The position numbers and the translations under genes were made by a program. 64,000 nt of DNA from the NCBI GenBank assembly GCA_003856375.1, contig CP034120.1, positions 1,860,001-1,924,000 of the forward strand, given 5' to 3'. Within the stretch, counting starts at the first letter, position 1, and every line of letters starts with the position of its first letter. Shown one piece after another: positions 1-8,658 of the stretch. The stretch is from Glaciecola amylolytica (GTDB lineage: Bacteria > Bacteroidota > Bacteroidia > Flavobacteriales_D > Crocinitomicaceae). The notes below the pieces were generated by a model that worked only from the letters and a program-made list of their open reading frames with translations, searched no databases and had not been told where the DNA came from.

Positions 1-1121
1 TTCAATTTCATTTTCAATTCTACTTTTCCTTTTGATGCCGCCAGTTCGTAGTCTGAAACGTAAACCAAGCAAGCATATGGCGAAACTGAATCTCTGTTGA
101 GAAAACGCGATATGATGACCTGAGATTTTGCTTTGAACAAATACCAGTCATTTTGAACGGAGAAATAGCTGATTACTTCATCCACCGAAGCTAACAGGAT
201 GGTTGTGTCATTATGCAACTTTTCAACATCTTTTATGGGTGGATAATGAATGAAAAATGATTTCCCGGAATTTGATTCCTCCGGCAGAATCAGGCTCAAA
301 TCGGGAACAATGAGATCCAGATTTATCCATCGCGCATCACTGCAAAAACTGACGGTTTTTTGTTCCGGGTCACGTTTCATGGTATCCGGTAATTTTTTCC
401 AGATATCATTTCCCGGTCGTTCAATCAGTTCAAACAATTCCACTTTTTCATCCCAACGTTCGGCTGGAAGCTGCATACACGTTCGGATTTTTTTCTGTTC
501 TTCTTCCGAAAGCGATGAGCAGGTATCAATATCAAAAAGAGCCATTCCGTATGTTTCCAAACGCTCATTTTTGTCTGTCATCAGACTGATTCCGTTCTGT
601 TTTGCCTCGTCTTCTGTTTGCAGGTATTTTATTTTGGGCTTCAATGCACAAATTCCGCAATCACCAAAGGAGGAAATGTCTCTTTTTACGATCACTCCAT
701 CTGCCGAACGAAACACAACGTCGGAGCCTTCCATCGGAGTCAGATAAACATCCACGCGGCGCTGAAAAGCAGCGTCTTTTCTCAGGTTGTTGGAATTAAA
801 ATCTTCTCCTTCATTGAAAGTCCGGATTTCTTTCGGAGTATTTTTTTTCTCTTTCAGATAGGTTAGAACAGCGTCAATCCTGTTTTGAGAAAGTTTCTTG
901 TTGTAATCATCTGTGTTTGAAGTATCGGTGAAGCCATATACTTCGAATACGAATTCGGAACCGTTCATGGATGCTACCAGACTATCGACAAGTAATTTCC
1001 CCTCAGGCTTTAAGTCTGATTTGTTCAGATCGAAAAAGATGCTGCCCGGTTTGCAAAAATACTGCGCGTTTAAACCAAAACTGCTCAAAAGCAGTGAGAG
1101 GAGGAGAATTGTTTGCTTCAT
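1..1121 (-). CDS. OmpA-family outer-membrane/periplasmic protein (partial, C-terminus missing)
   Basis: The frame is open from an ATG at 1121 to the left edge (373 codons, no stop), so the C-terminus lies outside the window. Residues 1-20 form a signal peptide ending in LNAQ. Residues about 25-130 look like an OmpA C-terminal (peptidoglycan-binding) domain: a beta strand with FFDLNKSDLKPEG, then VYGFTDTSNTDDYNKKLSQN-type spacing and an RRVDVYL ending. The remaining 240 residues match no domain I recognise and have four cysteines in the first half (GDCGICALK, DTCSS, RTCMQ). In the family the domain anchors envelope proteins non-covalently to the cell wall; the role of the extra region is unknown. 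The 207-base gap upstream carries the paired DnaA-box motif described separately. Confidence 0.8.
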   Translation of the reverse strand, partial: MKQTILLLSLLLSSFGLNAQYFCKPGSIFFDLNKSDLKPEGKLLVDSLVASMNGSEFVFEVYGFTDTSNTDDYNKKLSQNRIDAVLTYLKEKKNTPKEIRTFNEGEDFNSNNLRKDAAFQRRVDVYLTPMEGSDVVFRSADGVIVKRDISSFGDCGICALKPKIKYLQTEDEAKQNGISLMTDKNERLETYGMALFDIDTCSSLSEEEQKKIRTCMQLPAERWDEKVELFELIERPGNDIWKKLPDTMKRDPEQKTVSFCSDARWINLDLIVPDLSLILPEESNSGKSFFIHYPPIKDVEKLHNDTTILLASVDEVISYFSVQNDWYLFKAKSQVIISRFLNRDSVSPYACLVYVSDYELAASKGKVELKMKL

Positions 1122-1242
1122 ACTCTTCAATGTTGGTTCGAAAGAAAGGTAAACAAGCATGAGAGTTTTCGACAGAAACATCACGGATTGCAGGGAGTAA
1201 GGAGGTCAAAAAATGAACTTTTGTTTTTTGTTTACTAAACGA

Positions 1243-1268
1243 TGTGGATAAGCGTGCACTTATCCACA
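1243..1268. promoter_or_regulatory. Pair of inverted consensus DnaA boxes
   Basis: TGTGGATAA and TTATCCACA face each other across 8 bases (1243-1251 and 1260-1268). Each is a perfect match to the consensus DnaA box TTATNCACA, and together with the flanking G and C they make a 10-bp-arm palindrome. The site lies in the gap upstream of the OmpA-family gene. There is no T-run on either side, so it does not look like a terminator. It may be a DnaA-regulated promoter element or part of a replication-related site; dnaA itself is not in the window. Confidence 0.6.
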
Positions 1269-1328
1269 ACTTACCTCGGTAAATTTATTTCACATCCTGT
1301 TTTTTCGAGACAGAAATAAGAGAAAAAG

Positions 1329-1742
1329 TTAATCTACCCGTATCAGCGTCTCATCAAACAATTCCATTTCGTGCTGAACCAGAAGTAATTTCAACTGACC
1401 AATGTATTGTGCATTTTCATGCAGCGCTTTAAACAGAAGAGGAGTGAGCCATTCAACATTGTCCTGAATCCCCTGGTTGTATTGCTGGAAAACATTCATC
1501 CATTGCTGGAAATTATCACGTTCCAATGATTCCCAATACATTTCCGGCTGTACGTCATCCAATTCGGATTCAATTTCCTGATCCAAAATTCCACAAACAG
1601 CGATGTGCTGTGAGTTCATTAATCGGGAAAGTGCGAGTTTTACGTCCCAGGGAATATCCTGATCGTTTTGTTTCAAATGCACTATCCAACTCAGATTCAA
1701 CTGATGTAAATAGGAAAAACGCTGCTGAAAAAAGTCGAGCAT
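1329..1742 (-). CDS. DinB-like four-helix protein with degraded metal site
   Basis: This 137-residue protein has the layout of the DinB/YfiT-type four-helix fold: an aromatic-rich N-terminal helix (SYLHQLNLSWIVHL), a second helix with LMNSQHI, where the family normally has its first metal His, and a last helix LHENAQYIGQL, where the family has H-x-x-x-H (usually NHxxYHRGQ). Here only the first His of that last motif is kept; the second position is Ile. Metal binding is therefore doubtful. The ATG follows the TAA of rpe with no gap (1743/1742), so the two are translationally coupled. Function unknown; the family includes thiol-S-transferases and damage-induced proteins. Confidence 0.55.
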   Translation of the reverse strand: MLDFFQQRFSYLHQLNLSWIVHLKQNDQDIPWDVKLALSRLMNSQHIAVCGILDQEIESELDDVQPEMYWESLERDNFQQWMNVFQQYNQGIQDNVEWLTPLLFKALHENAQYIGQLKLLLVQHEMELFDETLIRVD

Positions 1743-2393
1743 TTAGAGTTTTTTCAAAGAAGAAATCGTTGCTTTCGGATCAGGACTGTTAAATACAAAG
1801 CTTCCGGCAACCAAAGCCTGTGCACCTGCGACTACCAATTTAGCTCCTGTTTCGGTGTTTACACCTCCGTCAACTTCAATCAAAGCTTTAGATCCGGATT
1901 TTTCAATCAGTTCCTTTGTCTGCTTCACTTTTTCAATTGCCTGAGTGATGAACTTTTGCCCGCCGAATCCTGGATTTACCGACATAATCAGTACTAAATC
2001 CAAATCTGCAATAACATTTTCCAAAACGGACACAGGCGTGTGCGGATTCAATGCAACTCCGGCTTTCATTCCTGCTTCGTGAATCGCTGCAATTGTTCGG
2101 TGAAGATGCGTACAAGCTTCGTAATGAACTGTCAGAATATCTACTCCGGCTTTTGCGAAATCCGCAATGTATTGATCCGGATTCACAATCATGATGTGGC
2201 AATCGATTGTTTTCTTCGCCACTTTCTTCAGTGCAGAAATAATCGGAAATCCGAAAGAAATATTGGGAACAAATACACCATCCATTACATCTACGTGAAA
2301 CCAATCCGCTTCACTTTGATTGATCAATTCGAAATCGCGCTCAAGGTTTCCGAAATCGCAGGATAAAATAGACGGGGCAATGATAACTGACAT
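1743..2393 (-). CDS. rpe: Ribulose-phosphate 3-epimerase
   Basis: This protein of 216 residues is the normal length for the family. It interconverts D-ribulose 5-phosphate and D-xylulose 5-phosphate in the cytoplasm (pentose phosphate pathway). The full set of TIM-barrel motifs is present: APSILSCDFGNL at the N-terminus, FHVDVMDGVFVPNISFG with the catalytic Asp and metal-binding His, DCHIMIV, VHYEA, VALNP, the phosphate loop region VNPGFGGQKF, and IEVDGGVN. A -7 promoter element lies just upstream (2410-2417). The DinB-like gene follows without a gap. Confidence 0.95.
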   Translation of the reverse strand: MSVIIAPSILSCDFGNLERDFELINQSEADWFHVDVMDGVFVPNISFGFPIISALKKVAKKTIDCHIMIVNPDQYIADFAKAGVDILTVHYEACTHLHRTIAAIHEAGMKAGVALNPHTPVSVLENVIADLDLVLIMSVNPGFGGQKFITQAIEKVKQTKELIEKSGSKALIEVDGGVNTETGAKLVVAGAQALVAGSFVFNSPDPKATISSLKKL

Positions 2394-2409
2394 ATTCTTA
2401 TTTTTTTCA

Positions 2410-2417
2410 CAAAAGTA
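2410..2417 (-). promoter_or_regulatory. Bacteroidota -7 promoter element upstream of rpe
   Basis: On the minus strand the sequence reads TACTTTTG, matching the Bacteroidota sigma-A -7 consensus TAnnTTTG. It ends 17 bases before the rpe ATG. A clear -33 TTTG at the usual distance is not obvious; CTTG lies about 22 bases further upstream. Confidence 0.45.
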
Positions 2418-2479
2418 CTAAATCCTTTTTTTATTGAGTCAAGAGACAAGACTTATAGGAGTCAGGACTCTCATAAAAA

Positions 2480-4075
2480 CTAATCAACCTTCGGATAAAT
2501 CTTCATCATTTTCAGGTATTTCTCATCGCGGTCATACACATCCGGAAAGAAAATCAATTTTCCGTTTTCATCGGTCACAACCGTAATGTAATCCATTTGC
2601 AGCGGAATCGGTTTTCTCAATGGAATCGAGTAGTGCTCTTTTCGTGCAATCAGGGTATCCAAAGAGTCGCGGGTCATTTTTTGCCGGTCATCTCTGGTTA
2701 AAATGAAGCGCGCCAGGGAATCCGGCATCTGACAACGCACACAACCGTGAGAATAGGCGCGGATATCTTTATTGAAAAATCCTTTGGAAGGTGTGTCGTG
2801 AATGTACACCCCGAATTTATTATTGAATTCAAACTTCACTAATCCGAGTGCATTATCGTCTCCGGGTTCCTGTCTTACTCTGAAAGGGAAATTCTTTTCC
2901 TTGTAATGTTTCCAGTTAATGGTTGTCGGATCAACTTCTGTTTCGCCGCGATATACTTTGTAATGATTTTTCGCAGCGTAGTTTGAATTTCTCTGAATTG
3001 CCGGCAGGAATTCCTTACTTGCAATTGAATGCGGCTGAGTCCAATAGGGCAGAGAAACAATTGCACGAAGACGGGAACTCAACTGAGGAGTTTGATTTTC
3101 GGGTTTACCAACCACTACACGGTGCTCCGACAACATACTGTCGTTGTAGAAAATGCGCAGCTTGTACTCCGGAATGTTCACCCACAAATATCTTTCCGGA
3201 AAAGGAGCGCGCCATCTCCAGCGTTCCATCGACAAAATAGCTCTGTGACATTTGTAGCGTTCTGATTCGTCTAAAGCTTTCCGGGTGTAAATTCCGATCA
3301 CTCCATCTGCTTTTAATCCGTTATCAGCCTGAAAACGCCCCATTGCTTCCCAAAAAGATTCCGAATCGGTTTTCTTCGGATCCAGATATCCTTTATCGAT
3401 CAGTGATTCTTCAGCTAATTCCAGAGAACGCAGGGAATCTTCCACCAATGCAGGAACTTCAAAATGAATGGTCGAAAACTTCTTCTTTGAAGCATAATCG
3501 AACAATGCCGCAGCCAAGGCGCGGTATTCCGGTCTGGAAGGACCCATTTGAGCAAACCAGGCACCCCAGTTTGTAACCGTATCCATTTGCCGGATACTTT
3601 TACTCAATGTTTTTATATCAATGGAAACAATCGGTCTGTAGTTGTTTGCCGATGTATCTAAAAAACCAACTTTCAGATCCTGCTGCAATTGTGCCAGACG
3701 TGCCGTAAGAATAAATTCCTGGATAATTGACGTGTGACTTAAGGAATCTTCTTTAAAGACAAAAGGACGATTATCCGGTAAGCCCAAAGCACAAGGATAA
3801 TTCGTCAGTTCCTTCCAAAGAGTTCCTTTTTCAGTTAAAGCAGAATCATTTGCCCAAACCGGTTTGAAATCGCGTGATTTGTAGAAAGTATAAACAGAAT
3901 CTTTCAATCCTTCCGGAAGATTTAGTTTTGTTAATAAATCAGATTCAATTGCAAGTCCGATTCTTTTTTTCAACGAAGTTTTCTGATCAAAAATCGGGTC
4001 GGTTTTGTCTATTGAGGAGGTACAGCGAATAAGTGTAAATGCGAGAAACAGTAATAGAAGTCTGCTAAATTTCAT
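2480..4075 (-). CDS. L,D-transpeptidase (YcbB-type), lipoprotein
   Basis: A lipoprotein signal ends in LIRC (Cys18), so the protein is lipid-anchored in the envelope. A peptidoglycan-binding type 1 domain is seen around residues 240-275 (FWEAMGRFQADNGLKADGVI). The C-terminal YkuD catalytic domain has VYIHDTPSKG and the catalytic YSHGCVR motif, with Cys445 as nucleophile. With 531 residues it has the YcbB/LdtD architecture, which forms 3-3 peptidoglycan cross-links and is a main target of carbapenems. It stands alone, divergent from the rhomboid gene across about 50 bases, so promoters for both must lie in that gap. Confidence 0.9.
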   Translation of the reverse strand: MKFSRLLLLFLAFTLIRCTSSIDKTDPIFDQKTSLKKRIGLAIESDLLTKLNLPEGLKDSVYTFYKSRDFKPVWANDSALTEKGTLWKELTNYPCALGLPDNRPFVFKEDSLSHTSIIQEFILTARLAQLQQDLKVGFLDTSANNYRPIVSIDIKTLSKSIRQMDTVTNWGAWFAQMGPSRPEYRALAAALFDYASKKKFSTIHFEVPALVEDSLRSLELAEESLIDKGYLDPKKTDSESFWEAMGRFQADNGLKADGVIGIYTRKALDESERYKCHRAILSMERWRWRAPFPERYLWVNIPEYKLRIFYNDSMLSEHRVVVGKPENQTPQLSSRLRAIVSLPYWTQPHSIASKEFLPAIQRNSNYAAKNHYKVYRGETEVDPTTINWKHYKEKNFPFRVRQEPGDDNALGLVKFEFNNKFGVYIHDTPSKGFFNKDIRAYSHGCVRCQMPDSLARFILTRDDRQKMTRDSLDTLIARKEHYSIPLRKPIPLQMDYITVVTDENGKLIFFPDVYDRDEKYLKMMKIYPKVD

Positions 4076-4128
4076 AAATGATCAAAAAATAATGAGCAAT
4101 TTTGTTGCAAGATACTTATTCCTCAAAT

Positions 4129-4752
4129 ATGGAGCCTCAAATTTATTCAACATACATCCTTCTCGGAACAATGATCATCATGTCAATCCTTGGATTCAAC
4201 AATCGTGATTTCATGGAAAAATACCTGTTCAGTCCGTACGAGGTGAAACACAACAGGGAATATTACCGGTTTATTACACATGCTTTTTTGCACGGAGATT
4301 TCGGTCATTTACTTTTCAACGGAATTACACTTTTTTACTTTGGTAAATATTTCGAGTATTACCTCTACAATTTCTACGGGCCTTTGGCAGGAGAGATTGT
4401 GTTTTGGGGCTTTGTACTCGTAGCGATGTTTGCTTCAAGTATGATTTCATTTTTCAGACACAAAGACAATCCAAACTACAGATCTTTAGGTCTTTCCGGA
4501 GTTACATCAGCGATTCTTTTTGCAATGATTATGCTCAGTCCGGGAATGGAAATCATGTTCATTTTTATCCCGATTCCGATCAAGGCATGGATCTTCGGAC
4601 CGATTTATCTGGCTTTTGAAATCTATTCTGATCGCAACAGAAAAACAAATATTGCACATGATGCGCATATATCCGGTGCAGTTTTCGGTATTATTTTCAT
4701 TTTAATTACTAATATTGAACAAGTGATTTTTGCATTTCAAAACCTACTTTAA
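4129..4752 (+). CDS. Rhomboid family intramembrane serine protease
   Basis: I chose the ATG at 4129 (207 residues) over an in-frame TTG at 4102, because the extra residues are not family-like. The protein is polytopic with about six membrane segments. Rhomboid signatures are present: FITHAFLHGDFGHLLFN in the first conserved stretch, GLSG with catalytic Ser123, and AHDAHISGAVFG with catalytic His180. The His and Asn of HxxxN in helix 2 (GHLLFN) are also there. It ends one base before the aminotransferase start, so the two genes are co-transcribed. Substrates cannot be inferred. Confidence 0.9.
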   Translation: MEPQIYSTYILLGTMIIMSILGFNNRDFMEKYLFSPYEVKHNREYYRFITHAFLHGDFGHLLFNGITLFYFGKYFEYYLYNFYGPLAGEIVFWGFVLVAMFASSMISFFRHKDNPNYRSLGLSGVTSAILFAMIMLSPGMEIMFIFIPIPIKAWIFGPIYLAFEIYSDRNRKTNIAHDAHISGAVFGIIFILITNIEQVIFAFQNLL

Positions 4753-4753
4753 A

Positions 4754-5608
4754 ATGAGCGATCAGGAATTATTCGTAAATAACAACGGTAAAATAATCAG
4801 TAACACAGGTCATTCCATCTCAGCAGGAAACAGAGCGTATACCTACGGCGATGGGCTTTTTGAAAGTATGCGGGTGATGAACGGGAAGGTTTTAAATCTT
4901 GCGCATCATTTCTCACGACTGGTTGAAGGGGCGAAAGTTCTGAAAATGCGTTTACCGGCTTTTTACACGACTGAATTTTTCCAACAGCAAATTGACGAGT
5001 TGATTACCTTGTGTAAAATTGCAGAAGGGGCAAGAATCCGTCTTTCAATTGATCGTTTAGGTGGAGGGACTTATCTTCCTGATACAAATGAAGTTAGTTA
5101 TTTTATAGAGCTTTATCCGATTGAGCAAAACCTATTCGGTCTGAATGCAAAAGGACTGGAAGTTGATCTGTATCAGGATATCAAAAAAACAAAGAACAGT
5201 CTTTCCAATTACAAAACGAAAAACGGGATTTTATACGTTTTAGCCGCTATTTCCGCAAAGGAAAAAGGCTTGGACGATATGTTGATCACCAATGATAACG
5301 GTCAGATTCTTGAAAGTTCTCACAGCAATATTTTTGTAGTCAGCAACGGCGTTTTGTATACTCCAAGTCTTGCCGACGGTTGTTTGGCAGGAACCATGCG
5401 TATGCAGGTGATTAATCTGGCCTTGAAAAACGGATTAAAAGTCTATGAATGTCCGATCTTGCCATCGAATTTATTGGTGGCTGATGAAGTATTCCTGACA
5501 AATGCCGTGCGTGGAATTACCTGGGTTGGAGGATACCGTACCAAGCGCTATTTCAATACGACTGCCAGAAAAATCGTTGCTTTCCTGAATGAAGAATGGG
5601 ACAATTAA
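4754..5608 (+). CDS. Class IV aminotransferase (PabC/IlvE-like PLP enzyme)
   Basis: The ATG at 4754 gives 284 residues; it follows the rhomboid stop after one base. The fold-type IV PLP signatures are present: YGDGLFESMRV near the N-terminus, the PLP lysine in LSNYKTKNG, ESSHSNIFVV, and GCLAGTMRMQV for phosphate binding. The family includes 4-amino-4-deoxychorismate lyase (folate pathway), D-amino acid and branched-chain aminotransferases. The short length and LAGTMR motif lean towards the PabC/IlvE group, but substrate cannot be fixed from sequence. It overlaps the next gene by 13 bases. Confidence 0.8.
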   Translation: MSDQELFVNNNGKIISNTGHSISAGNRAYTYGDGLFESMRVMNGKVLNLAHHFSRLVEGAKVLKMRLPAFYTTEFFQQQIDELITLCKIAEGARIRLSIDRLGGGTYLPDTNEVSYFIELYPIEQNLFGLNAKGLEVDLYQDIKKTKNSLSNYKTKNGILYVLAAISAKEKGLDDMLITNDNGQILESSHSNIFVVSNGVLYTPSLADGCLAGTMRMQVINLALKNGLKVYECPILPSNLLVADEVFLTNAVRGITWVGGYRTKRYFNTTARKIVAFLNEEWDN

Positions 5609-6306
5609 TTCCTGCTTATTTCAATTGGAGCGGAGGAAAGGACAGCACTCTGGCGCTTTACAAAGTTCTTCAGCAAGCTCAATTCGATATTCGTTATTTA
5701 CTCACAACCTTTAATCAGGAGGCAAATCGCATCTCCATGCATGGAGTGAGAAATGAATTGCTTGTTGCTCAGGCAGCATCTTTGAATATTCCTGTGAAAA
5801 GTGTTTTTCTTCCGACCAGCTCGGATATGTCTGAATATGAAAGTGCCATGAACCGAACTATTCAGGAAATAAAAGAAGAGGGGATTGCCGATTGTTTTTT
5901 CGGGGATATTTTTCTGGAAGACCTGAGAATGTACCGCGAACAGAAACTCAAAGAAGTGGCTATTTCAGCACATTTCCCGCTTTGGAACAGCAATACAAAA
6001 GAATTGGTTCGCGAATTCATTGATCTGGGCTTCAAAACGATGGTCGTTTGTGTGGATTCGTCCAAATTGAGCAAGGAATTTGTTGGCAGGGTTATCGATT
6101 CCCAATTTCTGGACGAACTGCCTGAAAACGTAGATCCATGCGGTGAAAACGGAGAATTTCACACATTTGTGTTTGACGGGCCGATCTTCAAAAAACCGAT
6201 TCGTTTTGAATTGGGAGAAAAGGTTTTAAAAACATATTCAAGTAAAAATAAAGACAACGAACCTGTTGAATATGAGTTCTGGTTTCAGGATCTGATTCCG
6301 GTTTAG
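5596..6306 (+). CDS. PP-loop ATPase of the diphthine-ammonia ligase (Dph6/DUF71) family
   Basis: The protein has 236 residues, with the PP-loop ATP-pyrophosphatase motif NWSGGKDSTLAL at residues 10-21 and the family-specific C-terminal motif NGEFHTFVFDGP. In archaea and eukaryotes the family amidates diphthine; bacteria have no diphthamide, so the bacterial members act on something else that is not established. The start overlaps the aminotransferase end by 13 bases, which suggests translational coupling. It converges with the permease gene, the two coding regions sharing four bases (6303-6306). Confidence 0.85.
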   Translation: MGQLIPAYFNWSGGKDSTLALYKVLQQAQFDIRYLLTTFNQEANRISMHGVRNELLVAQAASLNIPVKSVFLPTSSDMSEYESAMNRTIQEIKEEGIADCFFGDIFLEDLRMYREQKLKEVAISAHFPLWNSNTKELVREFIDLGFKTMVVCVDSSKLSKEFVGRVIDSQFLDELPENVDPCGENGEFHTFVFDGPIFKKPIRFELGEKVLKTYSSKNKDNEPVEYEFWFQDLIPV

Positions 6307-7391
6307 CTTTTCTTGATCTGTTTCTTTTTTGTCCAAAACAGCGCTTTTGGCAGCTCATCTCCCAATAAATAGCCATAAGGCTCCAAGCCGGGAGCCGCAT
6401 CAAAAACAACTTTTAGAATCGCTGTAATTGGTATTGCCAGAAACATTCCGGGAATTCCAGCCAATGCTCCGCCGATAATTACCGAAAGAATGGATGCCAA
6501 AGCATTAATCTGAACCTTGGAGCCAACAATTCGCGGCATCAGGATGTTATTGTCCAGAAATTGCACCACACCGATCACTGCTAAAACCCCCAAAACGGAT
6601 TGTTCCAGATTCGGATTGTTTGAAAGCGAAATCAGGCAGCTCAGGATGTTTGCGATGATAATTCCAACATAGGGAACAAGATTAAGCAAAGCCGTTAACA
6701 AGCCTAAAAACAAAGCGTATTTCACTCCGATCAGCCATAAACCCAAGGTTGTCAAACTGGCCACAACTGCAATTTCGAGCAATAAGCCCAAAATATACAT
6801 CCGAATAATGACTTTAATCTCGTTCACAACGATCTGCATTTTTTCAGTGCTTTTGGGTGGTACTAATTTCATGAGAAATCCCAGTAAAAGCGGACGGTAG
6901 AATAAAAACAGAAACAAATAAAGCGGAATCAGAACCAGATACATAAGCGCTCCGGTTATTGACCCGAAACTTTCCATGGAAATGAATTTTCCGGGTTTCA
7001 TGAGATTTTCTTTTACGATTTTCTCTTGTTGAAAGTTCGTGACACCAAATGTTTGATTGATCCAATCGCCCAGATCGTGAAATACTTTGGTCATATTTTT
7101 CTCTACCGTGGGCAGATCATTAAAGAAATCCTTCAGCTGAAATCCGATTAAAAACAAGATACTCGCAAAGAAAGCGATTGCTATTGCAACGGTGATGGTA
7201 ACTGAGATAATCTTTGGAAAACGCCATTTCCCTTGTAAAAAAGCATCAATCGGGCGAATCAGAACACCAAAAATGAAGGCTAAAATAACCGGGAATAAAA
7301 TATCACTTCCCAGATAAACAATCGCTGTAAGTACTACAAGCAGTAAAATGGTGAAAATGCGCTTCAAATAATTCTGTTGTACCTGATCCAT
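6303..7391 (-). CDS. AI-2E family transporter (PerM/YhhT-type permease)
   Basis: The 362-residue polytopic membrane protein has the AI-2E transporter pattern: two N-terminal hydrophobic helices, a soluble segment (residues about 85-140), then a long C-terminal membrane domain with LYLFLFLFYRP, YALFLGLLTALLNLVPYVG and the conserved VQFLDNNILMPRIVGSKVQINALASILSVIIGGALAGIPGMF region. The family exports varied substrates, including sodium/proton exchange in some members and an autoinducer in TqsA, so the name does not fix its role. It is transcribed alone. Confidence 0.85.
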   Translation of the reverse strand: MDQVQQNYLKRIFTILLLVVLTAIVYLGSDILFPVILAFIFGVLIRPIDAFLQGKWRFPKIISVTITVAIAIAFFASILFLIGFQLKDFFNDLPTVEKNMTKVFHDLGDWINQTFGVTNFQQEKIVKENLMKPGKFISMESFGSITGALMYLVLIPLYLFLFLFYRPLLLGFLMKLVPPKSTEKMQIVVNEIKVIIRMYILGLLLEIAVVASLTTLGLWLIGVKYALFLGLLTALLNLVPYVGIIIANILSCLISLSNNPNLEQSVLGVLAVIGVVQFLDNNILMPRIVGSKVQINALASILSVIIGGALAGIPGMFLAIPITAILKVVFDAAPGLEPYGYLLGDELPKALFWTKKKQIKKS

Positions 7392-7511
7392 AAGCTTTCA
7401 TGTTGGCTTTTCTAAATATAACAAAATACATGAAGCATGCAGTTATCCTGTTTGTAACTATTCGTTTAAGTTTTTGTTCGAGAATTTAGTTCATGTATTA
7501 TTTCCCCGCAG

Positions 7512-8060
7512 TTATTTCAAAAGCAGATACATGTAAATTTCATCGTGGTAACGGCCATTTTGCTTGAAAGCTTTTGGCATTCGACCATGTTCGGTAAAAC
7601 CTACTTTTCGATACAGGTTCAAACCGGCTTCATTTTCAGCATAAACTTGCAAATACAACAATTCCAGCCCGGATTTGTCCCGGCACCAATCGATCGCATT
7701 TTGAAGCAGGGCTGTTCCCAAGCCGCAACCTTGCCAGTTTTTGTGCATTCCCATTCCGAACACAGCCGTATGACTCATGATTTTTCGCTGACTTCCGTCT
7801 ATATTGATATTTCCAACAATTTCTCCTTCATATTCAGCCACTAAAAACACCGAATTACTTCTTTCTTCATAATTTTTCAAAAGCGCTTCTTCTTCCTCAA
7901 TAGTCGGGTTAAATTCTCCTTCGACCATAGGAACAAACTCTGCTTCGTAAACAAATCCCTGAACGAATTCAATGACCTTTACAGCGTCGGAAACCGTTGC
8001 GTGACGTAATAAAATCTCACGACCATCTTTCAATGTGATGTGTTTCGGTTCAAATTTCAT
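7512..8060 (-). CDS. GNAT family N-acetyltransferase
   Basis: The protein has 182 residues with the acetyl-CoA-binding motif A, NWQGCGLGTALL (Q-x-x-G-x-G), followed by the family helix and LYRKVGFTEHGRMPKAF near the C-terminus. The close resemblance of the end (GFxExGxxxxAFxxxGxYxDEIxM) is to the RimJ/RimL-like and spermidine-type branch of GNATs. It acts in the cytoplasm; substrate unknown. It lies downstream of the small lipoprotein gene at 8144-8506 but a terminator separates them. Confidence 0.85.
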   Translation of the reverse strand: MKFEPKHITLKDGREILLRHATVSDAVKVIEFVQGFVYEAEFVPMVEGEFNPTIEEEEALLKNYEERSNSVFLVAEYEGEIVGNINIDGSQRKIMSHTAVFGMGMHKNWQGCGLGTALLQNAIDWCRDKSGLELLYLQVYAENEAGLNLYRKVGFTEHGRMPKAFKQNGRYHDEIYMYLLLK

Positions 8061-8093
8061 GATTTCAAATTAGTGTATGGATTTTTTCTAAAA

Positions 8094-8121
8094 TAAAAAA
8101 GGCTGCAATCAATGCAGCCTT
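8094..8121 (-). terminator. Rho-independent terminator of the lipoprotein gene
   Basis: Minus strand: a 9-bp stem (AAGGCTGCA / TGCAGCCTT) with a 5-base loop, followed by a T-rich run. It lies 23 bases after the stop of the gene at 8144-8506. Confidence 0.8.
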
Positions 8122-8143
8122 CAAGTTATGAATGATTCAATGA

Positions 8144-8506
8144 TCAAAAGTTCAATTTAACGGAGCTGCATTCTTTTTGACTCATCTGAAAGGTTCCTGA
8201 CCAGATCAAACTATCCGCTTGATCGTAGACCTTATAGAAGTGTGTTCTGTTTTCTCTTTTAAACATGGGTTCTGTATAGATAAAGTTCCCTGTTCCACAT
8301 CCCGGATCTGCAGTAAAGTGGTCATCTGCTTCAATGGTTTTTACCAATTTGTCGTCCACATACAAGCTAACATGGCTAATTCCGAATGCAGCCAAATCAT
8401 CAGCAGTTTCCGTATTATACCAAAATGAATGAGTTCCTGTATACTTCTTTTTCGTACATGCTAATAAGGAGAACACGCAGAAAGATAGGATAATTAGTTT
8501 TTTCAT
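8144..8506 (-). CDS. Small lipoprotein of unknown function (paralogue of 31366-31731)
   Basis: This protein of 120 residues has a lipoprotein signal ending in LLAC (Cys17). The mature part shows two Cys (PGCG and KEC), and motifs shared with a second gene in this window: SFWYN, LYVDDKLV, FIYT..MF.RE, YKV.DQ. The two proteins align along their whole length with conserved Cys positions, so they are true paralogues. Predicted location is the periplasmic face of a membrane. I do not recognise the family. It has its own terminator. Confidence 0.75.
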   Translation of the reverse strand: MKKLIILSFCVFSLLACTKKKYTGTHSFWYNTETADDLAAFGISHVSLYVDDKLVKTIEADDHFTADPGCGTGNFIYTEPMFKRENRTHFYKVYDQADSLIWSGTFQMSQKECSSVKLNF

Positions 8507-8658
8507 GTCTGAAGAATAATTTTATGCAAATTAACTAAAAAGTTCTCAAAATGAATCTTTTTACGCGGTTTGTTTCCTGCTAACTTATCATTCAGGGCTA
8601 TTCAGTTAACATCTCGTCAGAATTCACTAGCAAACTAGTTGAAAGTTGTTTTATTTGG

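Noticed and set aside
250-866. Several plus-strand frames opposite the left-edge gene
   Set aside because: They are antisense shadows of the minus-strand OmpA-family gene, which has a signal peptide and a recognisable domain.
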